Positions 44,315 through 53,469 are shown, counted from the first letter of the stretch. The stretch is DNA of 64,000 bases from Spirochaetales bacterium (GCA_016936555.1 JAFGXR010000007.1:1-64000); one strand, 5' to 3'. A program made the numbers and translations. Notes: generated by a model not told the origin, from the sequence alone.

Positions 44315-45538
44315 GTGAGTAAAAAATTATCCGCACTGACTATGATGCTCATAGTTTTATTCAGTTCTGTCTTTTTTCTGACGTCCTGTAAGGGAAAGGA
44401 AGAAAAGCCGGCTGAACCAATTAAATTCGGCGGAATCTGGCCTCTCGGTGATATTACCGGGGATCAGGCGGCGAAAGCGGCTCAGCTCGTCGTCGACGAG
44501 CTGAATGCCAATGGCGGGCTTATGGGAAGACCTGTCGAATTGATCGTTATCGACAGCGAACTCAATCCTGAAAAGGGCGCTGCTGCTGTCGAGAGACTGG
44601 CTACTGTCGAGAAAGTGGACTTTTTCGTCGGCGGTATGTCCAGCGGAGTTCACCTCGGACAGATCCCCGCCCTGAAAAAGTATAAAAAAGTCACAATGTG
44701 GACCGGTGCAGCCAGCTCTACTGCTGAAACAGCCGTAGGCGAAGGTCAGGACTGGTATTTCCACCTGCATCCCTGGGATTACAATCAGGGGAACTCCTAT
44801 GTGGAAGGCTGGGATGATATCGCAGCAAAATTTTCAAACATTTCCATAGACAGATGGTTCCTGGCTTACGAAGAAGGTCCTTTCGGAAGTGCTTCTTTCG
44901 CCGCGACACAAACTCTTTTCTCCGATATGGAAATTGACGGAGAAGCGTTCCAGTCTGCTGCTCTTGGCGGAGGCGACTACACAGCCGTCCTTCAGAGAGC
45001 CAAAGATTACAACCCCGATGTATTCATCTGGGCCGGTTACGCTGCCGACGCTCTTCCCATTATGGAACAGGCTAAAGCCGTCAACTTCACACCTCCCCTG
45101 TTCATCGGAGCGCCTCCGGGGTGGCCTTCAGACTTCGGCGATTCCGCTCTGGCTGAAAATGTAACGCTTTACGGTATGTGGGCGCCTTCCATCAGCAAAG
45201 TAAGCGCTGTCAGCAAGAAGTTTCAGGATGCCTATGAAGCGAAATACGGTGAAACGCCCGCGACCTACTTCGCACCTCTTGGATACACTTCCATCGAGAT
45301 TATCGCGAAAGCTGTCGAAGCGGCAGGTTCCGTTGAAACAGAAGCTGTCATCAAAGCACTCAAAGCGATTCAGTACGAATCTCCCCTGGGCGAAACAATC
45401 AGCTTCAGCCCTTCCAACGTTATCAGCAACCAGGGATTCAGAAACCAGAAGATTCTTCAGTGGCAGAACGGAAACCAGGAAGTCATCTGGCCCTTTGAAT
45501 TCGCAACGGCTGAGCCGGCTTATCCTTTCACCAGATAA
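44315..45538 (+). CDS. Liv-type ABC transporter, substrate-binding lipoprotein
   Basis: 407 aa of the Peripla_BP_6 family (LivJ-like). The start is GTG at 44315, with GGAGG 5 nt upstream; the ATG at 44303 overlaps that ribosome-binding site. The signal peptide ends in the lipobox FLTSC with C25 as the lipidated residue. The mature part begins IKFGGIWPLGDITGDQ, as in this family. Members bind branched-chain amino acids but also amides, aromatic acids and other small acids. The presence of a FabH-like gene in the same operon makes a non-amino-acid ligand possible. Confidence 0.92.
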   Translation: MSKKLSALTMMLIVLFSSVFFLTSCKGKEEKPAEPIKFGGIWPLGDITGDQAAKAAQLVVDELNANGGLMGRPVELIVIDSELNPEKGAAAVERLATVEKVDFFVGGMSSGVHLGQIPALKKYKKVTMWTGAASSTAETAVGEGQDWYFHLHPWDYNQGNSYVEGWDDIAAKFSNISIDRWFLAYEEGPFGSASFAATQTLFSDMEIDGEAFQSAALGGGDYTAVLQRAKDYNPDVFIWAGYAADALPIMEQAKAVNFTPPLFIGAPPGWPSDFGDSALAENVTLYGMWAPSISKVSAVSKKFQDAYEAKYGETPATYFAPLGYTSIEIIAKAVEAAGSVETEAVIKALKAIQYESPLGETISFSPSNVISNQGFRNQKILQWQNGNQEVIWPFEFATAEPAYPFTR

Positions 45539-45564
45539 TCCTCTTTCTATCTGACATTTCGATT

Positions 45565-45590
45565 TCCGCAGAGCATGCAGTCTCTGCGGA
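45565..45590 (+). other. Hairpin between binding-protein and permease genes
   Basis: TCCGCAGAG-N8-CTCTGCGGA, a perfect 9-bp stem without a T run. Such hairpins after binding-protein genes commonly raise binding-protein mRNA relative to permease mRNA by stabilising the 3' end. Confidence 0.55.
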
Positions 45591-45635
45591 GATCATTTCA
45601 CCTTCAAGCAAACAAGATTTTTTGGAGAATCGGTA

Positions 45636-46559
45636 ATGAATAAGAAAAAAATTTATACGATTGCCGGGATAAGCGCCGCTCTGATCCTATCGGTGATCCT
45701 GCTGATCATCAGACCGACAATACTGGTATATGGCATACAGCGGGCAGGGATTTATGCTGCCATAGCGCTACCCATGGCCCTTGTTCTGGGTATCGTGCAT
45801 ATTGTCAACCTCGCTCACGGCGAAATGATGATGGTAGCGGCCTACCTGAGTTATTTTATCTGTACAACCTTCGGAATCGATCCTCTGGTAGCAGCGATTC
45901 CCACAGGAATCATCATGTTTTTCCTGGGCCTGATTATTTTCAAGACATCCATAGCCCATACGCTCGAGGCTCCCGAACTGAATCAGCTGATTCTGACATT
46001 CGGAGTCGCCATGGTGCTCAGTCAGAGTGTAAACCTGATTGCCACAAGCCAACCGAGAAAAATATCACTCGACTATGTTTCCGCTTCGGCAACGATCGGA
46101 GACGTGAGTTTCGGAATATACGATTTTATATTTCCTGTATTAGCAGCCCTATTCCTTGCGGTCCTGATCTACTTTCTGAAAAAGACCCGTCTCGGTAAAG
46201 CCGCATCCGCTGTGGGACAGAATCCCCGGGGAGCCCGCATCGTCGGGATCAATGTCGATCTGACCTACACGATCATCTTTTCTCTCGCATCGATGATTAT
46301 CGGTGTATTCGGCTCCTTCTTCATAACCAAGTTCTCCATATTCCCGGCGGTCGGCGGCACCTTCACCATGAAGTCCTTTGCACTGGTCGCCATGGCCGGC
46401 ATAGGAAATCTGCCCATGGTTATCGGCGCCAGCCTCGTCCTCGGACTGGCGGAAAGCCTTGTCATGTCGGTTCCCCACGGGGCAGGATGGTCGCCGATGA
46501 TCTTCTTCGGCCTGATCATTATCGTTATTCTCAGCAGATCTTTCAGGAGTAAACAATGA
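45636..46559 (+). CDS. livH: Liv-type ABC transporter permease LivH
   Basis: 307 aa with about eight membrane segments. Family segments GIVHIVNLAHGEMMMVAAY near residue 50 and GQNPRGARIVGINVD in the cytoplasmic loop are clear. Forms the inner-membrane channel with LivM. Overlaps livM by 4 bp. Confidence 0.93.
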   Translation: MNKKKIYTIAGISAALILSVILLIIRPTILVYGIQRAGIYAAIALPMALVLGIVHIVNLAHGEMMMVAAYLSYFICTTFGIDPLVAAIPTGIIMFFLGLIIFKTSIAHTLEAPELNQLILTFGVAMVLSQSVNLIATSQPRKISLDYVSASATIGDVSFGIYDFIFPVLAALFLAVLIYFLKKTRLGKAASAVGQNPRGARIVGINVDLTYTIIFSLASMIIGVFGSFFITKFSIFPAVGGTFTMKSFALVAMAGIGNLPMVIGASLVLGLAESLVMSVPHGAGWSPMIFFGLIIIVILSRSFRSKQ

Positions 46560-47503
46560 ACTCAACTGTTCAGAAAAATAAAACATGGCCTGTGATCTTC
46601 GGGATCTTGGGAGTCATCGTCATGATTCTGCCCTTCTTCTCGGGGCCGTATATCCAGTCTATCGGACGGACTGTTATAACCTATATGATTCTGGCTATCA
46701 GCTGGGATATGCTGATCCGATCGGGACAGCTCTCCTTCGGCCTGGCCGGTTTTTTCGGATTGGGCAGTTATGCGGCGGTTCTTTCTGCGGTCAATCTACA
46801 TTTCAATCCCTTTATCAGCATTGTTTTCGCCGCACTCGTGGCAGGTCTGATCGCTTTCCTGGTGGGAGCTGTGGTTCTCAGGCTGAGAGGGATGTATTTT
46901 GCCATTACGACTCTGGCTCTCGGTGAAATCTTCCGGATCATCATCCACAACTGGACGAGCCTGACCGGCGGGCCCAATGGGAAACTGCTTCCCAAACTGG
47001 CTTTCGACGGAGCTTCCATTCCGACCTACGCCATGATGGTCCTTTTCGCTCTGATCATCATCGCGCTGTCCGAGTACTTCAAAAGAAGCAGGATACACTA
47101 CGCTCTGACGGCGATACGGGACAATGAAATCGTAGCTAAATCAAGCGGTATCAATATTTACAAATACCTTCTTATCGCTTTTACCGTTACGGCAGCGATT
47201 CAGGGTGCCGCCGGTGCAGGCTTCGCCCAGCTTTACGGTTTTGTTACACCGGAAAGCAGCTTCAACGCCAACTACACGCTGATTCCCCTGGCCATGACTC
47301 TGCTCGGAGGCATGTACAGCACCTGGGGTCCTGTGATCGGAGCCGTTCTGCTCGGCGTTCTGGGAGAATTCCTGAAACTCTACATACCCTACGGTCACCT
47401 GGTCGTATACGGAATCATTATCATTCTGGTCCTACTCTTTATGCCCTGGGGAATTGTGGGAATGGCCGGCAGGCTATTAAAAAAAGGAGAGAGCCATGAG
47501 TGA
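46556..47503 (+). CDS. livM: Liv-type ABC transporter permease LivM
   Basis: 315 aa with eight or more membrane segments; the GQLSFGLAGFFGLGSYAAVL segment and the AIRDNEIVAKSSGINI loop are typical. Overlaps livG by 8 bp. Confidence 0.93.
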   Translation: MNSTVQKNKTWPVIFGILGVIVMILPFFSGPYIQSIGRTVITYMILAISWDMLIRSGQLSFGLAGFFGLGSYAAVLSAVNLHFNPFISIVFAALVAGLIAFLVGAVVLRLRGMYFAITTLALGEIFRIIIHNWTSLTGGPNGKLLPKLAFDGASIPTYAMMVLFALIIIALSEYFKRSRIHYALTAIRDNEIVAKSSGINIYKYLLIAFTVTAAIQGAAGAGFAQLYGFVTPESSFNANYTLIPLAMTLLGGMYSTWGPVIGAVLLGVLGEFLKLYIPYGHLVVYGIIIILVLLFMPWGIVGMAGRLLKKGESHE

Positions 47504-48215
47504 GCTGAGAACAGAAAATCTGACCATCTCCTTCGGAGGTCTGACGGCGACCGACAATGTAAACTTCAATATCAAATCAGGAGAAATCGTCGGGATCATC
47601 GGTCCCAACGGCGCGGGGAAAACCACACTGATCAATTTGATAGCCGGTATCTACTACCCCACTTCGGGAAAAATCTGGCTCGACGACAAAGACATTTCCC
47701 AGATTCCGGCCCATGAGCGCTCGGCTCTGGGTATCGGACGGACTTTCCAGCTGATTCATCCTCTGGAGGGGCTGACGGTCCTTCAGAATGTTATGACCGG
47801 TTTCCTCTTCGCCCAGAAAATGGGACTGAAACAGGCCAGAGAAGAAGCCCGTAAGCTCTGCAGGACACTGGAGCTGACCGGACTGGACAGAGCGACGGGA
47901 GAAATCAACATTCTTGAAACCAAGAAAATGGAAATCGCTAAGGCGCTGGCAACCAATCCCAAAGTCATGTTCCTCGATGAGGTTATGGCGGGTCTCAACA
48001 GCACGGAAACACTGGAAGCGATCGATATAGTCAAACAGATCGCCGCGGAGAGAAATCTGGCTGTCGGCGTAGTGGAACACGTCATGGGTGTCATCACGAA
48101 ATTGACCCACAGCGTTATCGTTCTCGATACGGGCAGAATCATTGCAGCCGGACCCTATGAGGACGTGGCGCAGAACGAAAGAGTGAAAAGCGCCTATCTG
48201 GGAGGTGGTGTATAA
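47496..48215 (+). CDS. livG: Liv-type ABC transporter ATPase LivG
   Basis: 239-aa ATP-binding subunit. Walker A GPNGAGKT, Walker B VMFLDEVMAGL and the LivG-type C-terminus (VEHVMGVITKLTHSVIVLDTG) are present. The signature region is unusual, reading ILETKKMEIAKAL in place of LSxGxQ-like residues, as in several LivG proteins where it reads LPYGxQRxLEIARAL. Overlaps livF by one base. Confidence 0.93.
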   Translation: MSELRTENLTISFGGLTATDNVNFNIKSGEIVGIIGPNGAGKTTLINLIAGIYYPTSGKIWLDDKDISQIPAHERSALGIGRTFQLIHPLEGLTVLQNVMTGFLFAQKMGLKQAREEARKLCRTLELTGLDRATGEINILETKKMEIAKALATNPKVMFLDEVMAGLNSTETLEAIDIVKQIAAERNLAVGVVEHVMGVITKLTHSVIVLDTGRIIAAGPYEDVAQNERVKSAYLGGGV

Positions 48216-48916
48216 TGCTTGAACTGAAAAATATAAGCTGCTCCTACGGCAGGATGCCTGTGGTCAGAAACCTGACCCTCGATATTGAAGAGGGATCGAC
48301 CGGACTTTTCGGCCCCAACGGAGCGGGAAAAACCACTATCATCAATGCCATTCTGGGACTGGTTCCCTTAAAGACAGGTTCCATCAGCTTCAGAGGCACG
48401 GAACTGAATAAACTGAAGACCCATGAGAGAGTTCACCTGGGTATCTCGGTTGTTCCGCAGGAGAGAGAGCTTTTCCCCTTTATGACAGTCTATGAGAACC
48501 TGATCGTCGGAGGTCAGAATGTTCCTTCGGCGCGGGATCGCGTAGCCAGGACGCTGGAGGAAGTCTGTGAGATCTTCCCCATTCTGAAAGAGCGTTTCGA
48601 ACAGAAAGCGGGAACCATGAGCGGCGGACAGCAGAGACAGCTCGCTGTAGGACGGGCTTTGATGGCCAGACCGAAGCTTCTGATTCTCGATGAACCTTCC
48701 CTGGGACTGCAGCCCTCCATCGTTCACGATCTTTTCAGCATCCTGAAAGATATGAAAAAAGACGTTTCCATTATGGTAACCGAACAGAATGTCCGGGAGA
48801 GCCTCCGGGCTGTTGATACGGGCCATATTATGGAAAACGGAGAAATCATCATCACCGGTACGGCCGATGAGCTTTCCAATAACCCGGAAGTTGAAAAAGC
48901 CTATATGGGGCTTTAG
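48215..48916 (+). CDS. livF: Liv-type ABC transporter ATPase LivF
   Basis: 233-aa second ATPase subunit. Walker A GPNGAGKT, signature MSGGQQRQLAVGRALM, Walker B LLILDEPSLGLQP and the switch region VTEQNVRESL are all present. The FabH-like gene follows 9 nt later, apparently in the same message. Confidence 0.94.
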   Translation: MLELKNISCSYGRMPVVRNLTLDIEEGSTGLFGPNGAGKTTIINAILGLVPLKTGSISFRGTELNKLKTHERVHLGISVVPQERELFPFMTVYENLIVGGQNVPSARDRVARTLEEVCEIFPILKERFEQKAGTMSGGQQRQLAVGRALMARPKLLILDEPSLGLQPSIVHDLFSILKDMKKDVSIMVTEQNVRESLRAVDTGHIMENGEIIITGTADELSNNPEVEKAYMGL

Positions 48917-48925
48917 GAGTTTGCA

Positions 48926-49942
48926 ATGAGTCATGTAGGAGTCATGGGCATAGGAACCTATACCCCTGAAACAAGAATGGATGCCTCGGAGATAGCTTCT
49001 CTTTCGGGTATTCCGGAAAATGTGATCAGAGAGAAATTCGGGGTCGATTCCAAACCGGTCCCCGGACCTGATGACAGCACGAGCCGCATGGGCATCGAAG
49101 CCGCGAAAAAGGCTATTGAGATGGCCGGTATCGATCCGGCAGAAATAGATATACTGATCTGGAACGGAGCGCAGCACAAAGACTATCTGAACTGGCTGGC
49201 CGGACTGTATGTGGCTGACCAAATCGGGGCTGTCAACGCCTGGTCTTTCGATATGGAAGCCATGTGCGGATCCATGATGGCGGGCATCGAAGTGGCACGG
49301 TCTCTTCTGCTCTGTAACAGCGATTACAAAACGGTGCTGCTTGTAAGCGGATACCGGAACGGCGATATGATCGACTATTCGGTTCCCGAAACCTCTTTCA
49401 TGTTCGACATCGGCGCCGGAGGTTCCGCCATGGTTTTGAGAAAGGACCTGGGAAGAAATGAAATACTCGGTTCGGCATTTAAAGGGGACGGCTCTTTTTC
49501 CGAAGATTGCATCGTTAAAGCCGGCGGAACCCGGAACTGGCCTGTAAAGCCTGAAGATGCGGGAAAATTCCGTTTTGAAATCGACGATGTCGAGGATTTC
49601 AAAAAGAAACTGGGAGAGAGAACCCTTCCCAATTTCTATAAAGTGATCCGCGAAAGTCTGGCAAAAGGGGGATTGACTGATGATGATCTCGATTATCTGG
49701 CCATTCTCCATTTCAAGAAATCCACCCATAATCTGATTCTGGAAGAACTGAAGCTGACCGAAGAGCAGACGACTTATCTCAACGAGTTCGGCCATATCGG
49801 ACAGAACGATCAGATCATCTCCATCGAAGAGGGTCTTGCCGGCGGCAGAATCAAAGAGGGAGATAATATCGTTATGGTCGGGGCCGGAATCGGGTTCGTC
49901 TGGGCCGCCGCCGCTTTACGCTGGGGTCCTGTTCTTAAGTAA
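48926..49942 (+). CDS. FabH-like (KAS III/HMG-CoA-synthase fold) protein with altered triad
   Basis: 338-aa thiolase-fold protein. The nucleophile is C114 (AMCGSMM); H262 (ILHFKKS) occupies the catalytic His position; the third residue, Asn in FabH (YGN), is H290 (EFGHIGQND). A Cys-His-His set is not that of fatty-acid-initiating FabH, so a specialised Claisen condensation, or acyl transfer or its reversal on an acyl-CoA, is more likely. AGGAG lies before the ATG. Being the last gene of a Liv-type transporter operon, it may process the imported compound. Assigned to the superfamily only. Confidence 0.8.
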   Translation: MSHVGVMGIGTYTPETRMDASEIASLSGIPENVIREKFGVDSKPVPGPDDSTSRMGIEAAKKAIEMAGIDPAEIDILIWNGAQHKDYLNWLAGLYVADQIGAVNAWSFDMEAMCGSMMAGIEVARSLLLCNSDYKTVLLVSGYRNGDMIDYSVPETSFMFDIGAGGSAMVLRKDLGRNEILGSAFKGDGSFSEDCIVKAGGTRNWPVKPEDAGKFRFEIDDVEDFKKKLGERTLPNFYKVIRESLAKGGLTDDDLDYLAILHFKKSTHNLILEELKLTEEQTTYLNEFGHIGQNDQIISIEEGLAGGRIKEGDNIVMVGAGIGFVWAAAALRWGPVLK

Positions 49943-49951
49943 AAAAAGATC

Positions 49952-49999
49952 ATCCCCCTTCATAAGAAATAGAATATTGATGTATAAATGAAGGGGGAT
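49952..49999. promoter_or_regulatory. Perfect 12-bp inverted repeat before the tandem TetR gene
   Basis: ATCCCCCTTCAT (49952-49963) and ATGAAGGGGGAT (49988-49999) are separated by 24 bases. On the minus strand a T run follows, as in a terminator; on the plus strand the hairpin would sit in the leader just ahead of the ribosome-binding site. It could end transcription of the FabH-like operon inefficiently or be a binding site for the tandem regulator. Confidence 0.55.
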
Positions 50000-50011
50000 T
50001 TACGGGGAAAT

Positions 50012-51127
50012 ATGGCTAAAGACACCAAAGAACGGATAATGAAATCAGCGGAGCATCTCTTTTCACAACGACAATTTGATGATGTTTCCATTGCTGAGAT
50101 CTGCCGTGAAGCCAATGTTTCGAACGGCGTCTATTACCGCTATTTCCGGAATAAGGAGATACTTCTCCGATCTCTCAACGACAGTTTTCTCGAGTATTTT
50201 GAAGAAAAACTCTCCCGGCTAGCCGGTGATACGGTCGAAGAGAGGCTTCATGATTTTATAAGCATCGTCCTCCGGGTCGGGCGGGAGAGAAAGAGCGAAA
50301 TCACGATCTTCAGAGAGGGACAGTACCGCTTTTACGGGTATGAAGACAGATTGAGAGATATTTATATCCGGTCCGCTGAAAAAGTCTTCGGCAGAGAAAT
50401 CAACGAAGCGGAATATCTCTATACCCTTTCGGGATTGCGCTTCTGCTCAACAAGGGCGCTCTATAACGATATGAAAGTGAATCCGGATTTTCTTGTCGAT
50501 TTCATCCTCAGAGGCGTGCTTCATTCAGATAAGACGATTCTCCCGGAACTGCCTGATGTGTTCAAATCCCCTCCGCTTCCTCCGGCGGAAACGGGACAGG
50601 AAAAACTGATTCAAAGCGGCCTGTCTCTTTTCGGAGAAAAAGGTTTTTACCACACGGCGGTAGCGGATATCGTCAGGGAATCCGGTCTGGCTGTGGGAAC
50701 CTTTTACACTCATTTCGAAAGCAAGGAATCCTTTCTCAACCACCTTGTTCTTCAGCTGGGAGAAAAGACAAGACACTACCTGACAGAGCAGGTAACCGGT
50801 GTTAATGACCGCCTGGAGCAGGAGATTTCCGGACTCTGGTATTTCCTGAATTATTTTCACGACCATCTGGAATACTACTCCATCGTCCGGGAGGCGGAGT
50901 TCGTGGCCAACGAAGTGGTTAATCAGTATTACAATGCTTTCGAACAGGGGTATATGAAAAACCTCTTATCGGTTACCGATGGAGAAATCCGCCATCACGC
51001 CGCCAATTTCCTCATGGGGCTGGCACACTATACGGGCATAGAAGTTCTGCACCGAAAAAGAATCCGGGACATAAAGCCCTTCCTTCAGCGGATAATGGCT
51101 CTTCTCGCCGAAGGCATCAGCTACTGA
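50012..51127 (+). CDS. Tandem TetR regulator (two TetR units in one chain)
   Basis: 371 aa with two consecutive TetR DNA-binding domains. The first is at about residues 5-55 (KERIMKSAEHLFSQRQF ... VSNGVYYRYFRNKEILL), the second at about 195-245 (QEKLIQSGLSLFGEKGF ... LAVGTFYTHFESKESFL), each followed by a helical ligand-type domain. Ordinary TetR proteins are about 200 aa and dimerise; this one resembles a covalent dimer. Start at 50012 with GGGGA upstream rather than the ATG at 49988 inside the inverted repeat. A paralogue of the same build lies at 52342. Probably controls the Liv or acyl-CoA genes. Confidence 0.88.
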   Translation: MAKDTKERIMKSAEHLFSQRQFDDVSIAEICREANVSNGVYYRYFRNKEILLRSLNDSFLEYFEEKLSRLAGDTVEERLHDFISIVLRVGRERKSEITIFREGQYRFYGYEDRLRDIYIRSAEKVFGREINEAEYLYTLSGLRFCSTRALYNDMKVNPDFLVDFILRGVLHSDKTILPELPDVFKSPPLPPAETGQEKLIQSGLSLFGEKGFYHTAVADIVRESGLAVGTFYTHFESKESFLNHLVLQLGEKTRHYLTEQVTGVNDRLEQEISGLWYFLNYFHDHLEYYSIVREAEFVANEVVNQYYNAFEQGYMKNLLSVTDGEIRHHAANFLMGLAHYTGIEVLHRKRIRDIKPFLQRIMALLAEGISY

Positions 51128-51343
51128 TAACTTCCAGAAAGCGATTAATTCTTCCCGCTACCAGTTCAGGCTGTTCTATAACCACCGCATGGCCGGCATC
51201 AGGCACAATTTCCAGCCGGGGATAAGGGGTTTCCAGTGGGCCATGGTCATGGCCACTCCGTTGAGCAAAAAGATGACATCGTCCCCTTCCCCGAGAACTT
51301 CATAGGCCAGCTTTACACCGTCGATATCAATAAATGAAAACAT
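51117..51343 (-). pseudogene. Alpha/beta hydrolase remnant with internal deletion
   Basis: On the minus strand an ATG overlapping the end of the FabH-like gene opens a typical hydrolase N-terminus (FIDIDGVKLAYEVLGEGDD, LLNGVAMTMAHWKPLIP). It then breaks directly into a hydrolase C-terminus in another frame (PRLEIVPDAGHAVVIEQPE with the catalytic GH, ending RINRFLEVISS). Roughly the middle 170 residues, including the nucleophile, are missing. It is thus the scar of a deletion and frameshift in the last gene of the leftward operon. Confidence 0.8.
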
Positions 51344-52322
51344 TGCATCCCACTGCCAGACCGGCGCCGCTCGCTATTGTAACGATAAGGTCCCCTCTTT
51401 TAATTCTGCCCTCTTTGACCGCATGATAAAAAGCCATGGGAATACAGGCTGATCCCGTATACCCGTATTTATCCATCACCGTTGTGGTTTTTTCATGGGT
51501 CTCACCGAGAATATCCATAACTTCATGAATGACAGCTCTGTTTATCTGTGTAAAAAAATAATGATCCGCCTTTTCAAGACCGGCTTTCTCCAGCGCTTTC
51601 CGAACCACTTTCGGCCATAGATTGACATTTCTGTCTCCGGGCAGGCGCTGCCACATCTCCAGTCCGTATTGTCCGGCCTCCAGTTTTTCTTTGGAATAAG
51701 GGATCTTCGTCCCGCCGGTATATACACCGATAAAATCCCACTGAGTTCCGTCGGCCAATTGCAATCCCGCCAGATATTTCTGCTCATCTGTACGCTCGAG
51801 AATGAATGCGCCGGCTCCGTCGGCAAATATGGAATACCCGAAAGCATCACCGGGGCGAACGAAGGCCGGCATGTTGTAGATTCCCGTGACCAGGGCGTAT
51901 TTCATATCGGGACGGCCCGAGAGCATATTAGCGGCGACATCAAGCGCCGTAGTGAAGCTGGCGCAGGAAGCGGCGATGTCAAAGGCGCAGGAATATCGCT
52001 CTCCTTTCTGTATCCGCCCCTGAAGGAGAACTCCCGTTGCAGGACTGATATATTCGGGGGTATCGGTAGCGGCGATAAATAAACCGATCTCTCCGGGATC
52101 GATCCCCGCGTCGCTTATGGCCGCCAGAGCCGCTTTTTCGGCGAAATCCGCTGTTGTCTCTTCCATTCCCCGGAGGTGGGCAATGTGCCGGCTGACGATT
52201 CCCAGCTTATTCTCCATTTTTTCAGGATCCAGCTCGATTCCCGTCAGCTTCATGAGTTCATGATTGTCTATAGGTCTTCCCGGAGCGTATAGGCCGACCC
52301 CTTTGATATTGATTGATGCCAT
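51327..52322 (-). CDS. FabH-like protein lacking the catalytic His and Asn
   Basis: 331-aa thiolase-fold protein related to KAS III. The nucleophile C120 is present (AASCASFTTALD), but the FabH PHQAN position reads FTQIN (T258 for His) and the YGN position reads YGY (Y288 for Asn). Loss of the decarboxylation pair suggests an acyltransferase or a retro-type reaction rather than malonyl condensation. It follows the second tandem TetR gene by 19 nt and precedes the hydrolase remnant. It differs from the FabH-like protein at 48926, so the two are not simple duplicates. Confidence 0.8.
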   Translation of the reverse strand: MASINIKGVGLYAPGRPIDNHELMKLTGIELDPEKMENKLGIVSRHIAHLRGMEETTADFAEKAALAAISDAGIDPGEIGLFIAATDTPEYISPATGVLLQGRIQKGERYSCAFDIAASCASFTTALDVAANMLSGRPDMKYALVTGIYNMPAFVRPGDAFGYSIFADGAGAFILERTDEQKYLAGLQLADGTQWDFIGVYTGGTKIPYSKEKLEAGQYGLEMWQRLPGDRNVNLWPKVVRKALEKAGLEKADHYFFTQINRAVIHEVMDILGETHEKTTTVMDKYGYTGSACIPMAFYHAVKEGRIKRGDLIVTIASGAGLAVGCNVFIY

Positions 52323-52341
52323 TCCTGATTCCTTTTTAAAA

Positions 52342-53469
52342 TTAATCTCTGATTCCCGAACGGAGGAACGATCCGACCCGAATAAGACTTGTTTCTATAT
52401 TTTCGATATTGTGGCTGAATATATCTTCTATACCGAAATAGTGGCCGATACCCGAAAGGGCATTAGCCATGGTTACATTATCCAACTGTTCGGGATATTG
52501 CTGTTTCAGATATCCCTTCTCGAAACGGTTGTAGTAATCCTCTACGGTTTTATCTATGACGAACTCCGCTTCCCGGACGATTTTATAGTATGCCGGATGC
52601 TTTTCAAACATCCTTATAAAGGCGTAGAACCCCCGGACAGTCTGCTCCAGAGGGTTCAGATCCTCTTTCATGGAACCGGCGATGGCCGAACGGGTCTTTG
52701 TCCCGATCATTTCAACGAGTTCTTGAAGAATCTGCTCCTTTGATTCGAAATGCCGGTAAAATGTTCCGACGGCGAAACGGGACTGCCTGGTTATATCGTA
52801 GACATTGACCTGATGAAATCCCTCTTCCCCGAAAAGTTCAACCGCCTTGGCCAGAAGTATTTCACGGGTGCTTTCCGGCTTCGGCTCTTCATCAAATCCG
52901 ACCGGTCCGAATACCTTCTCCCGATCCAGAGTGTATCCGCTGTAGAGCCCTTTCAGGAGAAGTTCCAGGAGAGACTTCCTGTCATATGGCCTTTTATGAT
53001 AGAGGCTTCTGATGGATATGAAACGGACGGGACCTGTTACATAGAGATACTCGTTTTCAGTCAGCTCTCTTCCGTAAACATAATTCAGAGCTTCAACATA
53101 AATGAGCTTTAGCCTCTGTTCCATTTCATTATATCTGTACTGCCCTTCCCTGAAGATGGTTACCAGATCACGGTATTTTTCCGCTGTTCCAATGGTTATA
53201 TCTATGAAGGATACCATTCTTTCTTCCAGGGATTCACCGTCAATCTTTTTAAGCTCAGTCTGAAAAATCTCGAGAAAACGGTTGAGAAGACTGAGAAATA
53301 TCTCCTCTTTGTTCTTGAAGTAATTGTAAAACGCCCCGCTCGATTTTCCCGCGTGGCGGCTGATCTCGGGAACTGATACGGTCTCGTACCACTTGGCGGA
53401 AAAGAGCTGCTCCGCCGAGTCGAGAAGGGCCTGTTTCGTTTCAAGAGATTTCTTCGTCACTTTTGCCAT
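52342..53469 (-). CDS. Tandem TetR regulator, second copy
   Basis: 375 aa with the same two-unit build as the gene at 50012. First HTH about residues 10-60 (KQALLDSAEQLFSAKWY ... GAFYNYFKNKEEIF), second about 205-255 (REILLAKAVELFGEEGF ... FAVGTFYRHFESKEQIL). The EITIFREGQYR/LVTIFREGQYR and YYKIVREAEFV segments are shared between the two proteins, showing common ancestry. It lies inside the leftward operon, sharing one base with the hydrolase gene stop, and probably autoregulates through the CATGTGA-type palindromes upstream of the operon. Confidence 0.88.
   Translation of the reverse strand: MAKVTKKSLETKQALLDSAEQLFSAKWYETVSVPEISRHAGKSSGAFYNYFKNKEEIFLSLLNRFLEIFQTELKKIDGESLEERMVSFIDITIGTAEKYRDLVTIFREGQYRYNEMEQRLKLIYVEALNYVYGRELTENEYLYVTGPVRFISIRSLYHKRPYDRKSLLELLLKGLYSGYTLDREKVFGPVGFDEEPKPESTREILLAKAVELFGEEGFHQVNVYDITRQSRFAVGTFYRHFESKEQILQELVEMIGTKTRSAIAGSMKEDLNPLEQTVRGFYAFIRMFEKHPAYYKIVREAEFVIDKTVEDYYNRFEKGYLKQQYPEQLDNVTMANALSGIGHYFGIEDIFSHNIENIETSLIRVGSFLRSGIRD

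Noticed and set aside
48368-49795. 475-codon minus-strand frame across livF and the FabH-like gene
   Set aside because: It lies opposite two well-supported genes and codes for a low-complexity His-, Phe- and Arg-rich product typical of shadows.
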